Positions 19,231 to 27,580 of a DNA stretch of 64,000 bases are shown one piece after another. This stretch comes from Rheinheimera pacifica. GTDB taxonomy: Bacteria; Pseudomonadota; Gammaproteobacteria; Enterobacterales; Alteromonadaceae. Made by a program: the position numbers and the translations under genes. Each line of letters opens with the position of its first letter. The stretch's first letter is position 1. The notes beneath the pieces are model-generated. The model saw only the letters and a program-made list of their open reading frames with translations, ran no database searches and had not been told where the DNA came from. The stretch covers positions 124,001-188,000 of the forward strand of contig NZ_FNXF01000002.1 of NCBI RefSeq assembly GCF_900108485.1. The letters run 5' to 3'.

Positions 19231-19244
19231 TGCATACGTATGCA
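19231..19244. promoter_or_regulatory. LacI-type operator-like palindrome upstream of the araC-like/malQ operon
   Basis: TGCATACGTATGCA is a perfect palindrome that differs from the TGAATA copies by a symmetric A-to-C and T-to-G change. It ends 103 bp before the ATG at 19347. Confidence 0.75.
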
Positions 19245-19346
19245 ACAGGTTTAATAAATACATAACCCTGATTTATGCTTGCACCACCATATGGCAGCCC
19301 GTAGCAAACTTGTGGGTCTTGCTTTGCTGCCAGCGCGGAGCAAAAT

Positions 19347-19793
19347 ATGAAAAATTATAGTCCGACGGGATACAGTCTGGCAGCTTTTGATAGCAGCCAG
19401 AGTACACAACCGGTATTAGCGCAGCTGCGCCAGTTTATACTGCAGCAATTGCCACAGGCACCCAGATTAACGGATGCCGCCAGTACATTAAATATGAGCA
19501 GCCGCACGTTGCAACGGGCCCTGCAGCAAGCGGATACCAGCTTTCGCCAGTTGATGTGTCAGTGCCGGCAACAGTTAGCACATCACTATTTACAAGACGC
19601 CAGCCTGAGCCTGCAGCAAATTGCTTTTCAGCTCGGATTTGCAGAACAGAGCAGCTTTCAAAAAGCGTTTAAGTGCTGGCAGGGTTGCTCACCGGGCGTA
19701 TTTCGCCAGCGCCAACAGCTCGCTGCAAACAGACGTCGTCATTTATCCGGCTTAAATCAGCCGGGGTTACAGGTGAATTATGGAATTAATTAA
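19347..19793 (+). CDS. HTH-only AraC-family transcriptional regulator
   Basis: This 148-residue protein consists of little more than the AraC/XylS double helix-turn-helix. The first helix pair lies in LTDAASTLNMSSRTLQRALQ (~41-60) and the second in LSLQQIAFQLGFAEQSSFQKAF with the closing SPGVFR (~90-120). It has no ligand-binding domain, unlike typical AraC or MalT regulators, so a partner or constitutive DNA binding is possible. Its stop overlaps the malQ start by 14 bp, which indicates co-translation. It is predicted to be under the same palindrome as the other maltodextrin genes. Its target is unknown. Confidence 0.8.
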   Translation: MKNYSPTGYSLAAFDSSQSTQPVLAQLRQFILQQLPQAPRLTDAASTLNMSSRTLQRALQQADTSFRQLMCQCRQQLAHHYLQDASLSLQQIAFQLGFAEQSSFQKAFKCWQGCSPGVFRQRQQLAANRRRHLSGLNQPGLQVNYGIN

Positions 19794-21918
19794 GCAACTC
19801 GCCGCACTGGTGGGTTTGCAGGACAGCTACGTACACGCGCAGGGCCACACTGAAGTGATCAGCCTGGACAAACAACAAGCCATATTGCAAGCCATGGGAT
19901 ATGACTTAACGTCGAATGATGCGATACAGGACAAAATCGTTGAGCTAAGCGAGCAACCCTGGCATGAAGTTATAGCCCCTGTCACCGTATGCCAGCAAGG
20001 CGAGCCACTGCGCATTCGTGTACAGCAGTTACAACAAAACGCGGTCAGTGACTGGCAATGGCAAATTAATACCGAAGAGCAACAGCAGTTCAGCGGCAGC
20101 CTGACCATCGCGGCCAAAGATATCAGCGAACGCCGGCAAACCCGCCAAGGCGAAGTACTGGCCGCCGAACTGGTTTTAGATATCAGCTTACCGCTGGGCT
20201 ATCACCAGTTAACGCTAAGCAATAACCGCCAGCAATATAGCCAGCAACTGATTATTACACCGCAGCGCTGCTTTCAGCTGCATGACAAAGCGGTACTGCA
20301 TAAAACTTTTGGCCCGGCCATTCAGCTGTATGCGGTTAAATCGGCGCGCAACTGGGGCATTGGCGACTTTGCCGATCTGCAGCAGATGGTAGCGCCATTG
20401 GCCGCCCAAGGCGTTGACTTTATTGGCTTAAACCCGCTACACGCTCTGTACCCTGAGCTGCCACAAGACTGCAGTCCGTACAGCCCGAACAGCCGCTTAT
20501 GGCTAAATACCGACTATGTCGCGCTGGAGCACACCGCAGAATATGCTGACTGTGCAGCTGCACAGCAACTGGTTAACTCTGAAAGCTTTCAGCAGCGCTT
20601 ACAACATTTACGTGAACAAACTTACGTTGACTACATCGGCGTAGCCGCAGCTAAAAAAGCAGTGGCTACGTTATTGTTTCAGCAGTTTAAACAGCAACAT
20701 CTGGCGAAAAACACCGCCCGTGCTGCTCAGTTTCAGCAGTTTGTAGCAGACGGTGGCGATAGCCTGCGCCAGTTAACTATTTATCAGGTGTTGCAGGGCC
20801 AGCTATTTCAGCAAGACTGGAATATGGCCGCCTGGCAAAACTTTCCGCAGCAACTGCGCGATCCGCACAGCAGTGCCGTGGCTGAATTTGCCAGCGCAAA
20901 CAGCGATGCCATCAACCAGCAACTGTATTTGCAATGGCAGGCACAACTACAACTGGCAGAGGTAAAACGCTTGTGTCAGCAGCATGGTATGGCCATTGGC
21001 CTGTATTGCGATGTTGCCGTTGGCACCAGCCGCAGCAGTGCAGAAAGCTGGGGCGCACCGGAAGATTACCTGCTGGATTTAAGCGTAGGTGCACCAGCCG
21101 ACATTATGGCGCCCAAAGGCCAGAACTGGGGCTTGTTAGCCTACAACCCGCAAACGTTGCGGCAAAAAGCTTATCAGCCTTTTATTGCACTGCTGCAAGC
21201 CAATATGCGCTTTGCCGGCGCGTTGCGCCTGGATCACGTGATGGCACTGTTACGGTTATGGTGTTGCCCGGTGGGTGCTGATGCCACAGCCGGCGCCTAT
21301 ATCCGTTTTCCGGCCGCCGACCTGTTTGCCATTCTGGCACTGGAAAGCCAGCGCAACAGTTGTGTGGTAATAGGGGAAGATTTAGGCACAGTACCGGTAG
21401 AGATCAGCCACCTGCTGGCGCAATATCAGGTATTGTCGTACCGGGTATTTATGCTTGAGCAAAAGCCAGGCAGCTATGATTACGCCGCCCAAACCTATCC
21501 GGAACTGGCACTGGCAACGGTAACCACGCACGATATGCCCACGCTGGTGGGGTACTGGCAACAAGATGATCTGCAGCTGCGCCACGAGCTGGATTTATTT
21601 CCCAACCCGCAGGTAGCTGACAGCCTTTATCAGCTGCGTGCCGATGAAAAACAACTGATGAGCCAGCGCCTGCAATTACATGAAGGTGACTATCAGCAGT
21701 TGATCCGCGCCAGCCACTTGTTTACCGCGCAACAACCGGCCCGCTTATTTGCCTTTCAGCTTGAGGATTTGTTGTTAATGTCTACCCCGGTGAATATTCC
21801 GGGCACCAGCAACGAATACCCAAACTGGCGCCGGCGCCTGACAGATAACATCGACGTCATTTTGCAGCGTCCGGATGTACTTGCACTGATAGCCGATATT
21901 AAAACTGCCAGACAATAA
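19780..21918 (+). CDS. malQ: 4-alpha-glucanotransferase (amylomaltase, GH77)
   Basis: This 712-residue cytoplasmic enzyme transfers alpha-1,4-glucan segments between maltodextrins and releases glucose. The GH77 core shows SARNWGIGDFADL, FIGLNPLHALYP, SPYSPNSRLWLNTDY, the nucleophile region LRLDHVMALLRLW, the acid/base region VVIGEDLGTVP and the third carboxylate in TTHDMPTLVGYW. The ~170-residue N-terminal extension is as in E. coli MalQ. The ATG lies within the end of the preceding araC-like gene (14-bp overlap). A strong terminator follows, so the operon has two genes. Confidence 0.95.
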   Translation: MELIKQLAALVGLQDSYVHAQGHTEVISLDKQQAILQAMGYDLTSNDAIQDKIVELSEQPWHEVIAPVTVCQQGEPLRIRVQQLQQNAVSDWQWQINTEEQQQFSGSLTIAAKDISERRQTRQGEVLAAELVLDISLPLGYHQLTLSNNRQQYSQQLIITPQRCFQLHDKAVLHKTFGPAIQLYAVKSARNWGIGDFADLQQMVAPLAAQGVDFIGLNPLHALYPELPQDCSPYSPNSRLWLNTDYVALEHTAEYADCAAAQQLVNSESFQQRLQHLREQTYVDYIGVAAAKKAVATLLFQQFKQQHLAKNTARAAQFQQFVADGGDSLRQLTIYQVLQGQLFQQDWNMAAWQNFPQQLRDPHSSAVAEFASANSDAINQQLYLQWQAQLQLAEVKRLCQQHGMAIGLYCDVAVGTSRSSAESWGAPEDYLLDLSVGAPADIMAPKGQNWGLLAYNPQTLRQKAYQPFIALLQANMRFAGALRLDHVMALLRLWCCPVGADATAGAYIRFPAADLFAILALESQRNSCVVIGEDLGTVPVEISHLLAQYQVLSYRVFMLEQKPGSYDYAAQTYPELALATVTTHDMPTLVGYWQQDDLQLRHELDLFPNPQVADSLYQLRADEKQLMSQRLQLHEGDYQQLIRASHLFTAQQPARLFAFQLEDLLLMSTPVNIPGTSNEYPNWRRRLTDNIDVILQRPDVLALIADIKTARQ

Positions 21919-21930
21919 CGTCGTCGCAAA

Positions 21931-21970
21931 GTACCGGCAAACCCTGCAGCGGTTTGCCGGTACATTTCTT
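21931..21970 (+). terminator. Terminator-like hairpin after malQ
   Basis: GTACCGGCAAACC (21931-21943) and GGTTTGCCGGTAC (21951-21963) form a perfect 13-bp stem with a CTGCAGC loop, followed by ATTTCTT. The T run is interrupted but the stem is very strong. Confidence 0.75.
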
Positions 21971-22049
21971 CACTATCTGTTAATTATTGATTCATCTGGG
22001 TTTTGCTATACCTTCAGTGTCTTTTAGCAATCCAATATGAGGAATCATT

Positions 22050-22631
22050 ATGTTGAAGCTAATCCCTACCACCGTTGTTGCCGGTTCTTTTCTTGCCGTG
22101 GCGGGTTATGCACAAGCTCAGGACAGCGGTTTTTACGTTGGTGGTCATTATGGCCAGCATAAGGTTGAACTGGAATCTGATATAGCGGATACCGATTTAA
22201 AATTTGGCGTGGCCGGTGTGAATGCCGGTTACCAGCTGACCAGCTTTCTGGCACTGGAAGCGCGTTATGCCGTAGGCGTTAAAGACGAAGATATTTTCGA
22301 CGGCGACGATTCAGCCCGCTTTGAAATTGACCGCCACATGGCGTTAGTGGCCCGTGGCAGTATACCGCTGGGTGAGCGTTTCTCCATTTTCGGTATTGCC
22401 GGTTACGGTGAAACCCGTTACGCCTTCGCTTATGACATATTAGGTGCCAGTGGCTCTGAAAAGAGCACAGAAAAAGGCCTGGTGTATGGTGCCGGCGCCG
22501 CGTTTAACCTGACAGAAAGGTTAAGTTTAGTCGCCGAGTACAATGTACTGCCTAAGCTGGAAGATGACGACGAAGGCTTTTATGAGTCTGACGTGTCGCT
22601 GATGACAGTAGGTTTAAACTATCGTTTCTAA
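22050..22631 (+). CDS. Outer-membrane beta-barrel protein (OmpA-like transmembrane fold)
   Basis: This 193-residue protein has a signal peptide cleaved after GYAQA. Eight-stranded barrel features follow: DSGFYVGGHYGQHKV, GVNAGYQLTSFLALEARY, IFGIAGYGETRY, and a final VSLMTVGLNYRF with C-terminal Phe. No peptidoglycan-binding OmpA domain is present. GAGGAA precedes the ATG at a good distance. It is monocistronic, flanked by terminators. Function beyond a small outer-membrane barrel cannot be assigned. Confidence 0.85.
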   Translation: MLKLIPTTVVAGSFLAVAGYAQAQDSGFYVGGHYGQHKVELESDIADTDLKFGVAGVNAGYQLTSFLALEARYAVGVKDEDIFDGDDSARFEIDRHMALVARGSIPLGERFSIFGIAGYGETRYAFAYDILGASGSEKSTEKGLVYGAGAAFNLTERLSLVAEYNVLPKLEDDDEGFYESDVSLMTVGLNYRF

Positions 22632-22657
22632 ACTTGGATCTTATTCTGAGCTGACAT

Positions 22658-22688
22658 AAAACAGGGGCGGTTAAGCCCCTGTTTTTTT
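22658..22688 (+). terminator. Rho-independent terminator after the small barrel gene
   Basis: AAAACAGGGGC and GCCCCTGTTTT form an 11-bp stem with a GGTTAA loop, followed by a T run. The A run on the other side lets it also serve the convergent M13 peptidase gene. Confidence 0.9.
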
Positions 22689-22719
22689 GCTTATTGAACT
22701 ACTTATTTAACTACTTAGC

Positions 22720-24783
22720 CTACCAGATTTTTACCCGCACTTTATCGTCACGGTACATACCATCACCTGGTTTTATGTCATAGGCTTGATAAAACTGCGG
22801 CATATTCGACAAGGTACCTAACACACGGTACATGCCCGGTGAATGTGGCCCGGTGATCACTTGTTGGCGCAGTGCTTCATCACGGAATTTAATGCGCCAT
22901 ACCTGGCCCCAGCCCATAAAAAAGCGCTGCTCTGGCGTAAAGCCATCAATTACTGCACCAGCCTGGCCGTTCAGTGAGTTCTGATAGGCTTTGTACGACA
23001 CCGTTAAACCGCCTAAGTCAGCGATATTCTCACCTAGACCTAAAGCGCCTTGCAGGTGTAAGTCGTCTATCGGGTTAAAGGCGCTGTACTGGTCAATCAT
23101 CAACTGAGCGCGGCCCTGAAACTGAGCGGCGTCTTGTTCTGTCCACCAGTCACGCAGGTTGCCGTCGCCGTCTGAACGGCGGCCCTGATCGTCAAAACCG
23201 TGGGTAAATTCGTGGCCGATAACACCGCCGATAGCACCGTAGTTTACCGCGTCGTCGGCGTCTACGTTAAAAAACGGCGGTTGTAAAATCGCTGCCGGAA
23301 ACACAATTTCGTTCATAGTAGAGCTGTAGTACGCATTTACCGTTTGCGGTGTCATACCCCATTCAGTGCGATCTACCGGTTTACCTAAGCGCTCAATGAT
23401 ACGCTGATATTCACACTCGGCGCTGCGGCGCAGGTTACCAATTAAGTCAGTCGGGCTAATTTCTACACAGCTGTAATCACGCCATTTATCCGGGTAGCCA
23501 ATTTTGGTGTTAAATTTGGCCAGCTTAATTTGCGCCTGTTTTTTCGTTACCGGGCTCATCCACTCCAGTTCGTCAATGGACTGGCGAAACGCCACACGCA
23601 GATTTTCAATCATCTGATCCATGCGTGCTTTGGCTTCAGGTTTAAAATGTTGCTCTACGTATTTTTTACCGACCATAAAACCCAGGTTGCTATCTACCAG
23701 GCTAACTGCACGCTTCTCACGGCTACGCTGTTCTTGCAGGCCGTTTAGGGTTTTACCGTAAAACTCAAAGCTGGCATCGGCAAAGGCGCTGCTGAGGTTA
23801 CTGGCGTTGCTGCGGACTAAATGAAACTTCAGATACTGCTGCCACTGCACTACCGGGGTATTAGCCTGTAGTTTGGCAAACTCAGTAAAGTAACTGGGCT
23901 GGCGCACCACCAACTCGTTGATGTTGCCAAGGCCCGCTGCAGTTACAAAGGCCTGCCAGTTAAAACCCGGTGCCAGTTTAGTTAACTCTGCGATGGTCAG
24001 TTTGTTATAGGTGGCGTTACGGTCACGGTTTTGTACCCGGCTCCACTGCGCGGCGGCAATTTGCTTTTCCAGCGCTACGATATCGGCGGCGGCCTGTTCA
24101 GCGTTGTCCATACCGGCCAGGGTCCACAGTTTGGCAATAAAAGCCTGATACTGGCCCAGCAATTCAACCGAGCGTTCGTCATCTTTTAAGTAGTAGTCAC
24201 GATCAGGTAAACCTAAACCCGCCTGTGATGCGCCGGTAATATACTGATCAGATTGTTTTTGATCCTGGCCGACAAACAGCGCCACCGGTGTGCCAACGCG
24301 GTAACGCTGCCATTCGCCCCACAGCGCCGTTAAATCCTGGTGTGATTTAAGGTTGTCAATTTGCGCCAGCTCAGGCCGTAGCGGATTTAACCCCAGCACT
24401 TCGGCTAATTCTGCATCGAGGAAAGATTTATACAAATCAGCAATTTTTTGCTCATCAGAGCCTTTAGCTTGCTGTTCAGCCGCCAGTTGCTGCACTATTG
24501 CCAGCACTTGTTTTTCGGCGTTTTCGCGCAGCTCATCAAAACTGCCCCAGCGTGCTTTGTCTGCCGGGATCTCGGTTTTCTCCATCCAGCTGCCGTTTAC
24601 ATAATGGAAGAAATCCTGCTGCGGCGCGACACTGGTGTCCATATTCGCCAGCTCGATACCTGAGCTCAGGCCGGTTTGAGTTTGTACTGCAGTATTATTT
24701 TCGGTTGTTACACTGCTGTTTGAGCATGAAGCCACACCCAGCGCCAGCGCAATACTCAGCGCTACTGTTGTCATTTTTATCAT
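22720..24783 (-). CDS. M13-family zinc metallopeptidase lipoprotein (neprilysin/PepO-like)
   Basis: This 687-residue endopeptidase carries a lipobox (LGVASC, Cys at ~20), so it is probably anchored in the envelope. The zinc site HEFTH is in VIGHEFTHGFDDQGR (~523), with the third ligand in ENIADLGG. The M13 NAYYS motif is seen as NAYYSSTMNEIVFPAAILQ, and the C-terminal tail ends in DDKVRVKIW, typical of the family. M13 enzymes cut short peptides. The gene is monocistronic, and AGGAA precedes the start. It is complete in length for the family. Confidence 0.92.
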   Translation of the reverse strand: MIKMTTVALSIALALGVASCSNSSVTTENNTAVQTQTGLSSGIELANMDTSVAPQQDFFHYVNGSWMEKTEIPADKARWGSFDELRENAEKQVLAIVQQLAAEQQAKGSDEQKIADLYKSFLDAELAEVLGLNPLRPELAQIDNLKSHQDLTALWGEWQRYRVGTPVALFVGQDQKQSDQYITGASQAGLGLPDRDYYLKDDERSVELLGQYQAFIAKLWTLAGMDNAEQAAADIVALEKQIAAAQWSRVQNRDRNATYNKLTIAELTKLAPGFNWQAFVTAAGLGNINELVVRQPSYFTEFAKLQANTPVVQWQQYLKFHLVRSNASNLSSAFADASFEFYGKTLNGLQEQRSREKRAVSLVDSNLGFMVGKKYVEQHFKPEAKARMDQMIENLRVAFRQSIDELEWMSPVTKKQAQIKLAKFNTKIGYPDKWRDYSCVEISPTDLIGNLRRSAECEYQRIIERLGKPVDRTEWGMTPQTVNAYYSSTMNEIVFPAAILQPPFFNVDADDAVNYGAIGGVIGHEFTHGFDDQGRRSDGDGNLRDWWTEQDAAQFQGRAQLMIDQYSAFNPIDDLHLQGALGLGENIADLGGLTVSYKAYQNSLNGQAGAVIDGFTPEQRFFMGWGQVWRIKFRDEALRQQVITGPHSPGMYRVLGTLSNMPQFYQAYDIKPGDGMYRDDKVRVKIW

Positions 24784-24993
24784 TAGTGGTTCCTGGTTAT
24801 TAACGTTCTTATTGTTTTAACGCAGGCCAGTGTAGAAGCATGATTAGTGCTGTCCAGCCAATACAGGTTAAGCAGAAGGACTGCTGCGATAAATAACCTG
24901 CCGCAGCAGACCGATTTAACTTGAACTGTAGCCGTATTTTCCGCAGGATCGGCACTATGAGTTAAAACAGCCCGCCACAACACAGGATTTATT

Positions 24994-25407
24994 ATGCTAA
25001 ATACCGCTTTAACTTCACTAACCGGTTTACCGGCTTTTGCCGCGTACTTTGCACTGGCCGTTGTGCTGGTGCTGCTGTTTGTCCGCTTGTATACGCTGGT
25101 AACACCACATGACGAATTTGCGCTGATCCGCGCCAATAACGCCTCTGCAGCTATTGCTTTTGGTGGCGCCTTAATTGGTTTTGCCTGGCCATTGTCCAGT
25201 GCCATTACGCATTCCATGTCGTTACTCGACTGTGCTATCTGGGGCGGCGTAGCCTTGCTGGTACAGGTACTGACTTTTTTCATCAGCACCGCTGTGCTAA
25301 AAAAGCTGCCGCAGCGTATTACGCAGGGTGAACTGGCCGCCGGTATTTTCTCAGCTTGTTGTTCTGTCAGCGTAGGTATACTAAACGCCGCCTGTATGAG
25401 TTATTAA
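24994..25407 (+). CDS. DUF350 inner-membrane protein (YjfL-type)
   Basis: This 137-residue protein has four predicted membrane segments (for example AAYFALAVVLVLLFVRLYTL and AIWGGVALLVQVLTFFIST). The sequence between the first two, NNASAAIAFGGALIGFAWPL, is characteristic of DUF350. It is the first gene of an operon with DUF1190 and an ATP-grasp enzyme, an arrangement known from E. coli yjfLMC. AGGA precedes the start. The molecular function is not established; a membrane-stress or envelope role is only suggested by the family. Confidence 0.85.
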   Translation: MLNTALTSLTGLPAFAAYFALAVVLVLLFVRLYTLVTPHDEFALIRANNASAAIAFGGALIGFAWPLSSAITHSMSLLDCAIWGGVALLVQVLTFFISTAVLKKLPQRITQGELAAGIFSACCSVSVGILNAACMSY

Positions 25408-25417
25408 GGAGCGCATT

Positions 25418-26059
25418 ATGACTAACACTAAAACATTTAAACGCAGCAAAACCGCCCGCCTGATTATGATGGTACCTGCCGCAGGTATGGTACTGGCAGG
25501 CTGTGGCGAAAAGCCGGTTGAGGTACAGGTGTTTAACTCGCAGGATGAGTGCGCCGCTTATTATAACCCACCGGCAGAATGTAAAGCCGCCTTTGACGAT
25601 GCAAAAGCGTTGCACCCGCAAGTGGCACCACGCTACGCCAGCCGGCAGGAATGTGAAACCGATTTTGGCACTGGCCAGTGCGAAACCGCACCGGTACTAG
25701 CAGCAAACAACACTGTGCCAACAGAACAAACGCAACAAAGCCAGCAAAGCAGCGGCTTTTTTATGCCGATGATGATGGGTTTTATGGCCGGCCAAATGTT
25801 AAACCGGGGTGGTATGGCCGGCGCACCACAGCAGCAAACAGCCGCCGCCAACCGTTCACCGGTACCAAATCAGCCGCTGTATAAATCACGCGATGATCGC
25901 AGCACTTTTCGTACGGCAACTAATACTGCCGTTGCCAGCCAGCCGGGTAGCACCAGCATACGGCCCTCAGCGGTACAGCCTAAGCCGGCGGCCATGGCTC
26001 GCCGTGGAGGCTTTGGTGCTCAGGCGGCGCAGCGCAATGTCAGCAGCAACGGTGGTTAA
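25418..26059 (+). CDS. DUF1190 lipoprotein (YgiB/YjfM family)
   Basis: This 213-residue protein has a lipobox VLAGCG after a basic N-terminus. A Cys-containing region follows (QDECAAYYNPPAECKAAFDDAK and QECETDFGTGQCE) that is typical of DUF1190, then a Gln/Ser-rich and Met/Gly-rich segment (GFFMPMMMGFMAGQML) and a C-terminal low-complexity tail ending in FGAQAAQRNV. AAGGAG precedes the start, 10 bp after the DUF350 gene. It is co-transcribed with the next ATP-grasp gene. Its role is unknown. Confidence 0.85.
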   Translation: MTNTKTFKRSKTARLIMMVPAAGMVLAGCGEKPVEVQVFNSQDECAAYYNPPAECKAAFDDAKALHPQVAPRYASRQECETDFGTGQCETAPVLAANNTVPTEQTQQSQQSSGFFMPMMMGFMAGQMLNRGGMAGAPQQQTAAANRSPVPNQPLYKSRDDRSTFRTATNTAVASQPGSTSIRPSAVQPKPAAMARRGGFGAQAAQRNVSSNGG

Positions 26060-26065
26060 TTACTG

Positions 26066-27214
26066 ATGAAACGCGTTAACAGCACCCCAAGGCCGGGCTG
26101 GAAAGCTTTTGCGCAGAGCGTCGGCTTTAATTTTCATACCTTTGATGGCGAACCGTATTGGGATGAAAGCGCCTATTATCAGTTTAGCCTGCAGCAGATA
26201 GAGCAGGATCTGGAAGACCCGACCGAAGAGCTGCACCAAATGGCGCTGGATCTGGTAGACGATATCATTAGTGATGAACAAAAGCTGCGGCAATTGCAAA
26301 TTCCATCGCAGTTTTGGGATGCGGTGCGCGCCAGTTGGCGCAGCAAAGAACCGCATTTATACGGCCGCATGGATTTTAGCTACAACGGTACCGGCCCGGC
26401 TAAGTTACTGGAACTAAACTACGATACGCCGACATCGCTGTATGAAACCGGTTTTTTTCAGTGGGTATGGCTGGAAGACCAACTACTGCGCGGCGAATTA
26501 CCGCAAGGCGCTGATCAGTTCAACTCTTTACAGGACAAACTGCAACAAGCTTTTGCCGAGTTAGACCTGCCACAGCCGTTTTACTTTGCCAGTGTTACCG
26601 AAAGTATTGAAGATAAAGGCACGGTAGATTATCTGATGGATATTGCGCTGCAAGCAGGACTAAACAGCCGTTATATTCAGTTAGAGCAGCTGGGTGATAT
26701 TGATGGCCAGTTGGTCGATTTAGACGGTTTTCCGGTACAGGGCTTATTTAAACTGTACCCGTGGGAATTTATGCTGCAGGAAGATTTTGCCGGCACTATT
26801 CTTACCAGCCAGACCCAGTTTATTGAGCCATTGTGGAAATGTTTATTGTCTAACAAAGGCATATTGCCGCTGTTATGGCAAAAATATCAGGGCCACCCTA
26901 ACCTGTTGCCGGCTTTTTTTGATGACGGCAGCGCGTTGCAAAACGGCTGGGTGCGTAAACCGCTGTTATCGCGCGAAGGTGCCAACATTGAGCTGGTAAC
27001 CAACGATGGCAAAGCGTTAAAGCAAGACGGCCCTTATAACGACAGCGGCTATATCCGCCAGGCGTTAGCGCCATTACCGCAATTTAACGGCAACTATACA
27101 CTGATTGGCAGCTGGGTAGTGGCTGACAGTGCTGCCGGTATTTGCATCCGTGAAGACAACAGCCTGATCACCAAAGACAGCTCCCGCTTTTTACCACATA
27201 TTATCCTCGACTGA
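26066..27214 (+). CDS. ATP-grasp protein of the glutathionylspermidine synthase family (YgiC/YjfC-like)
   Basis: This 382-residue protein resembles the synthetase domain of glutathionylspermidine synthase without the amidase domain. Visible landmarks are WDESAYYQFS near the N-terminus, LYGRMDFSYNGTGPAKLLELNYDTPTSL (the pre-ATP-grasp region), LFKLYPWEFML, NKGILPLLW and the C-terminal RKPLLSREGANI...IGSWVVADSAAGICIRED. It would ligate a peptide or amine using ATP; the E. coli relatives have no demonstrated glutathionylspermidine activity. It begins 7 bp after the DUF1190 gene, so it is part of the same operon. Confidence 0.88.
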   Translation: MKRVNSTPRPGWKAFAQSVGFNFHTFDGEPYWDESAYYQFSLQQIEQDLEDPTEELHQMALDLVDDIISDEQKLRQLQIPSQFWDAVRASWRSKEPHLYGRMDFSYNGTGPAKLLELNYDTPTSLYETGFFQWVWLEDQLLRGELPQGADQFNSLQDKLQQAFAELDLPQPFYFASVTESIEDKGTVDYLMDIALQAGLNSRYIQLEQLGDIDGQLVDLDGFPVQGLFKLYPWEFMLQEDFAGTILTSQTQFIEPLWKCLLSNKGILPLLWQKYQGHPNLLPAFFDDGSALQNGWVRKPLLSREGANIELVTNDGKALKQDGPYNDSGYIRQALAPLPQFNGNYTLIGSWVVADSAAGICIREDNSLITKDSSRFLPHIILD

Positions 27215-27228
27215 TCCACCGTTATACA

Positions 27229-27258
27229 CCGGAGCGCAGGTTAAAGCGCTCCGGTTAA
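27229..27258 (+). terminator. Terminator-like hairpin after the ATP-grasp gene
   Basis: CCGGAGCGC (27229-27237) and GCGCTCCGG (27246-27254) form a 9-bp perfect stem with an 8-nt loop. It is followed by TTAAAATT rather than a pure T run, so efficiency is uncertain. Confidence 0.55.
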
Positions 27259-27580
27259 AATTAACATCCTTCCCGATAAGTGCATTTTTGGCCCGATAAT
27301 ATGTAAAAAAATCCGGCACTATGCTGTAAAAATATTTCGCCTTATTTCAGTCATTTAAGCTTAAATCAAAAATTTATCACTGAAAAATTAAACCACTTTT
27401 TTGACAACGCTGTCATTTTTGCCATAGTCAATTCGCCCATTTTCTACACAACACGGATCCGGGTTTTACGCCAGGCTGGCGCCATAATGTGCAACATCAA
27501 GCGGGTGCCGTAACGGTAAAACCAGCCAGGCACCGCAAAATAATAAAACATAAAAATAAGCAACAAAACTGGAGGAAGTT
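27259..27580 (+). promoter_or_regulatory. Promoter and leader region of the chitin cluster
   Basis: This AT-rich spacer upstream of the first chitinase contains the probable promoter with its overlapping palindrome at 27401-27428. Downstream, toward the start codon, is a possible long-range stem GGTGCC/GGCACC (27505-27510 with 27529-27534). A strong GGAGGAAG ribosome-binding site precedes the ATG at 27581. No open reading frame of merit is seen. Confidence 0.5.
27401..27428 (+). promoter_or_regulatory. Probable chitinase promoter overlapped by a NagR-like operator
   Basis: TTGACA (27401-27406) is a perfect -35 box, and CATAGT 16 bp later is a plausible -10 box. The -35 is part of the palindrome TGACAACGCTGTCA (27402-27415), which fits the TGACA-n4-TGTCA pattern I recall for NagR, the LacI-family regulator of chitin and N-acetylglucosamine genes in Alteromonadales, Xanthomonads and Caulobacter. 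A repressor bound here would block the promoter. The match is from memory; the regulator is not in this window. Confidence 0.6.

Larger units (their letters stand above)
18938..19346. promoter_or_regulatory. Divergent regulatory region between receptor 2 and the araC-like/malQ operon
   Basis: This 409-bp region carries two palindromic operator-like sites (19056-19069 and 19231-19244), placed as in the 12302-12708 region: one per divergent gene. A GGAG ribosome-binding site precedes the start at 19347. No coding sequence is supported. Confidence 0.7.

Noticed and set aside
24783-25289. 168-residue frame on the minus strand between the M13 and DUF350 genes
   Set aside because: It is antisense to the DUF350 gene, which has membrane segments, a ribosome-binding site and a family match. 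The minus frame has no recognisable features.
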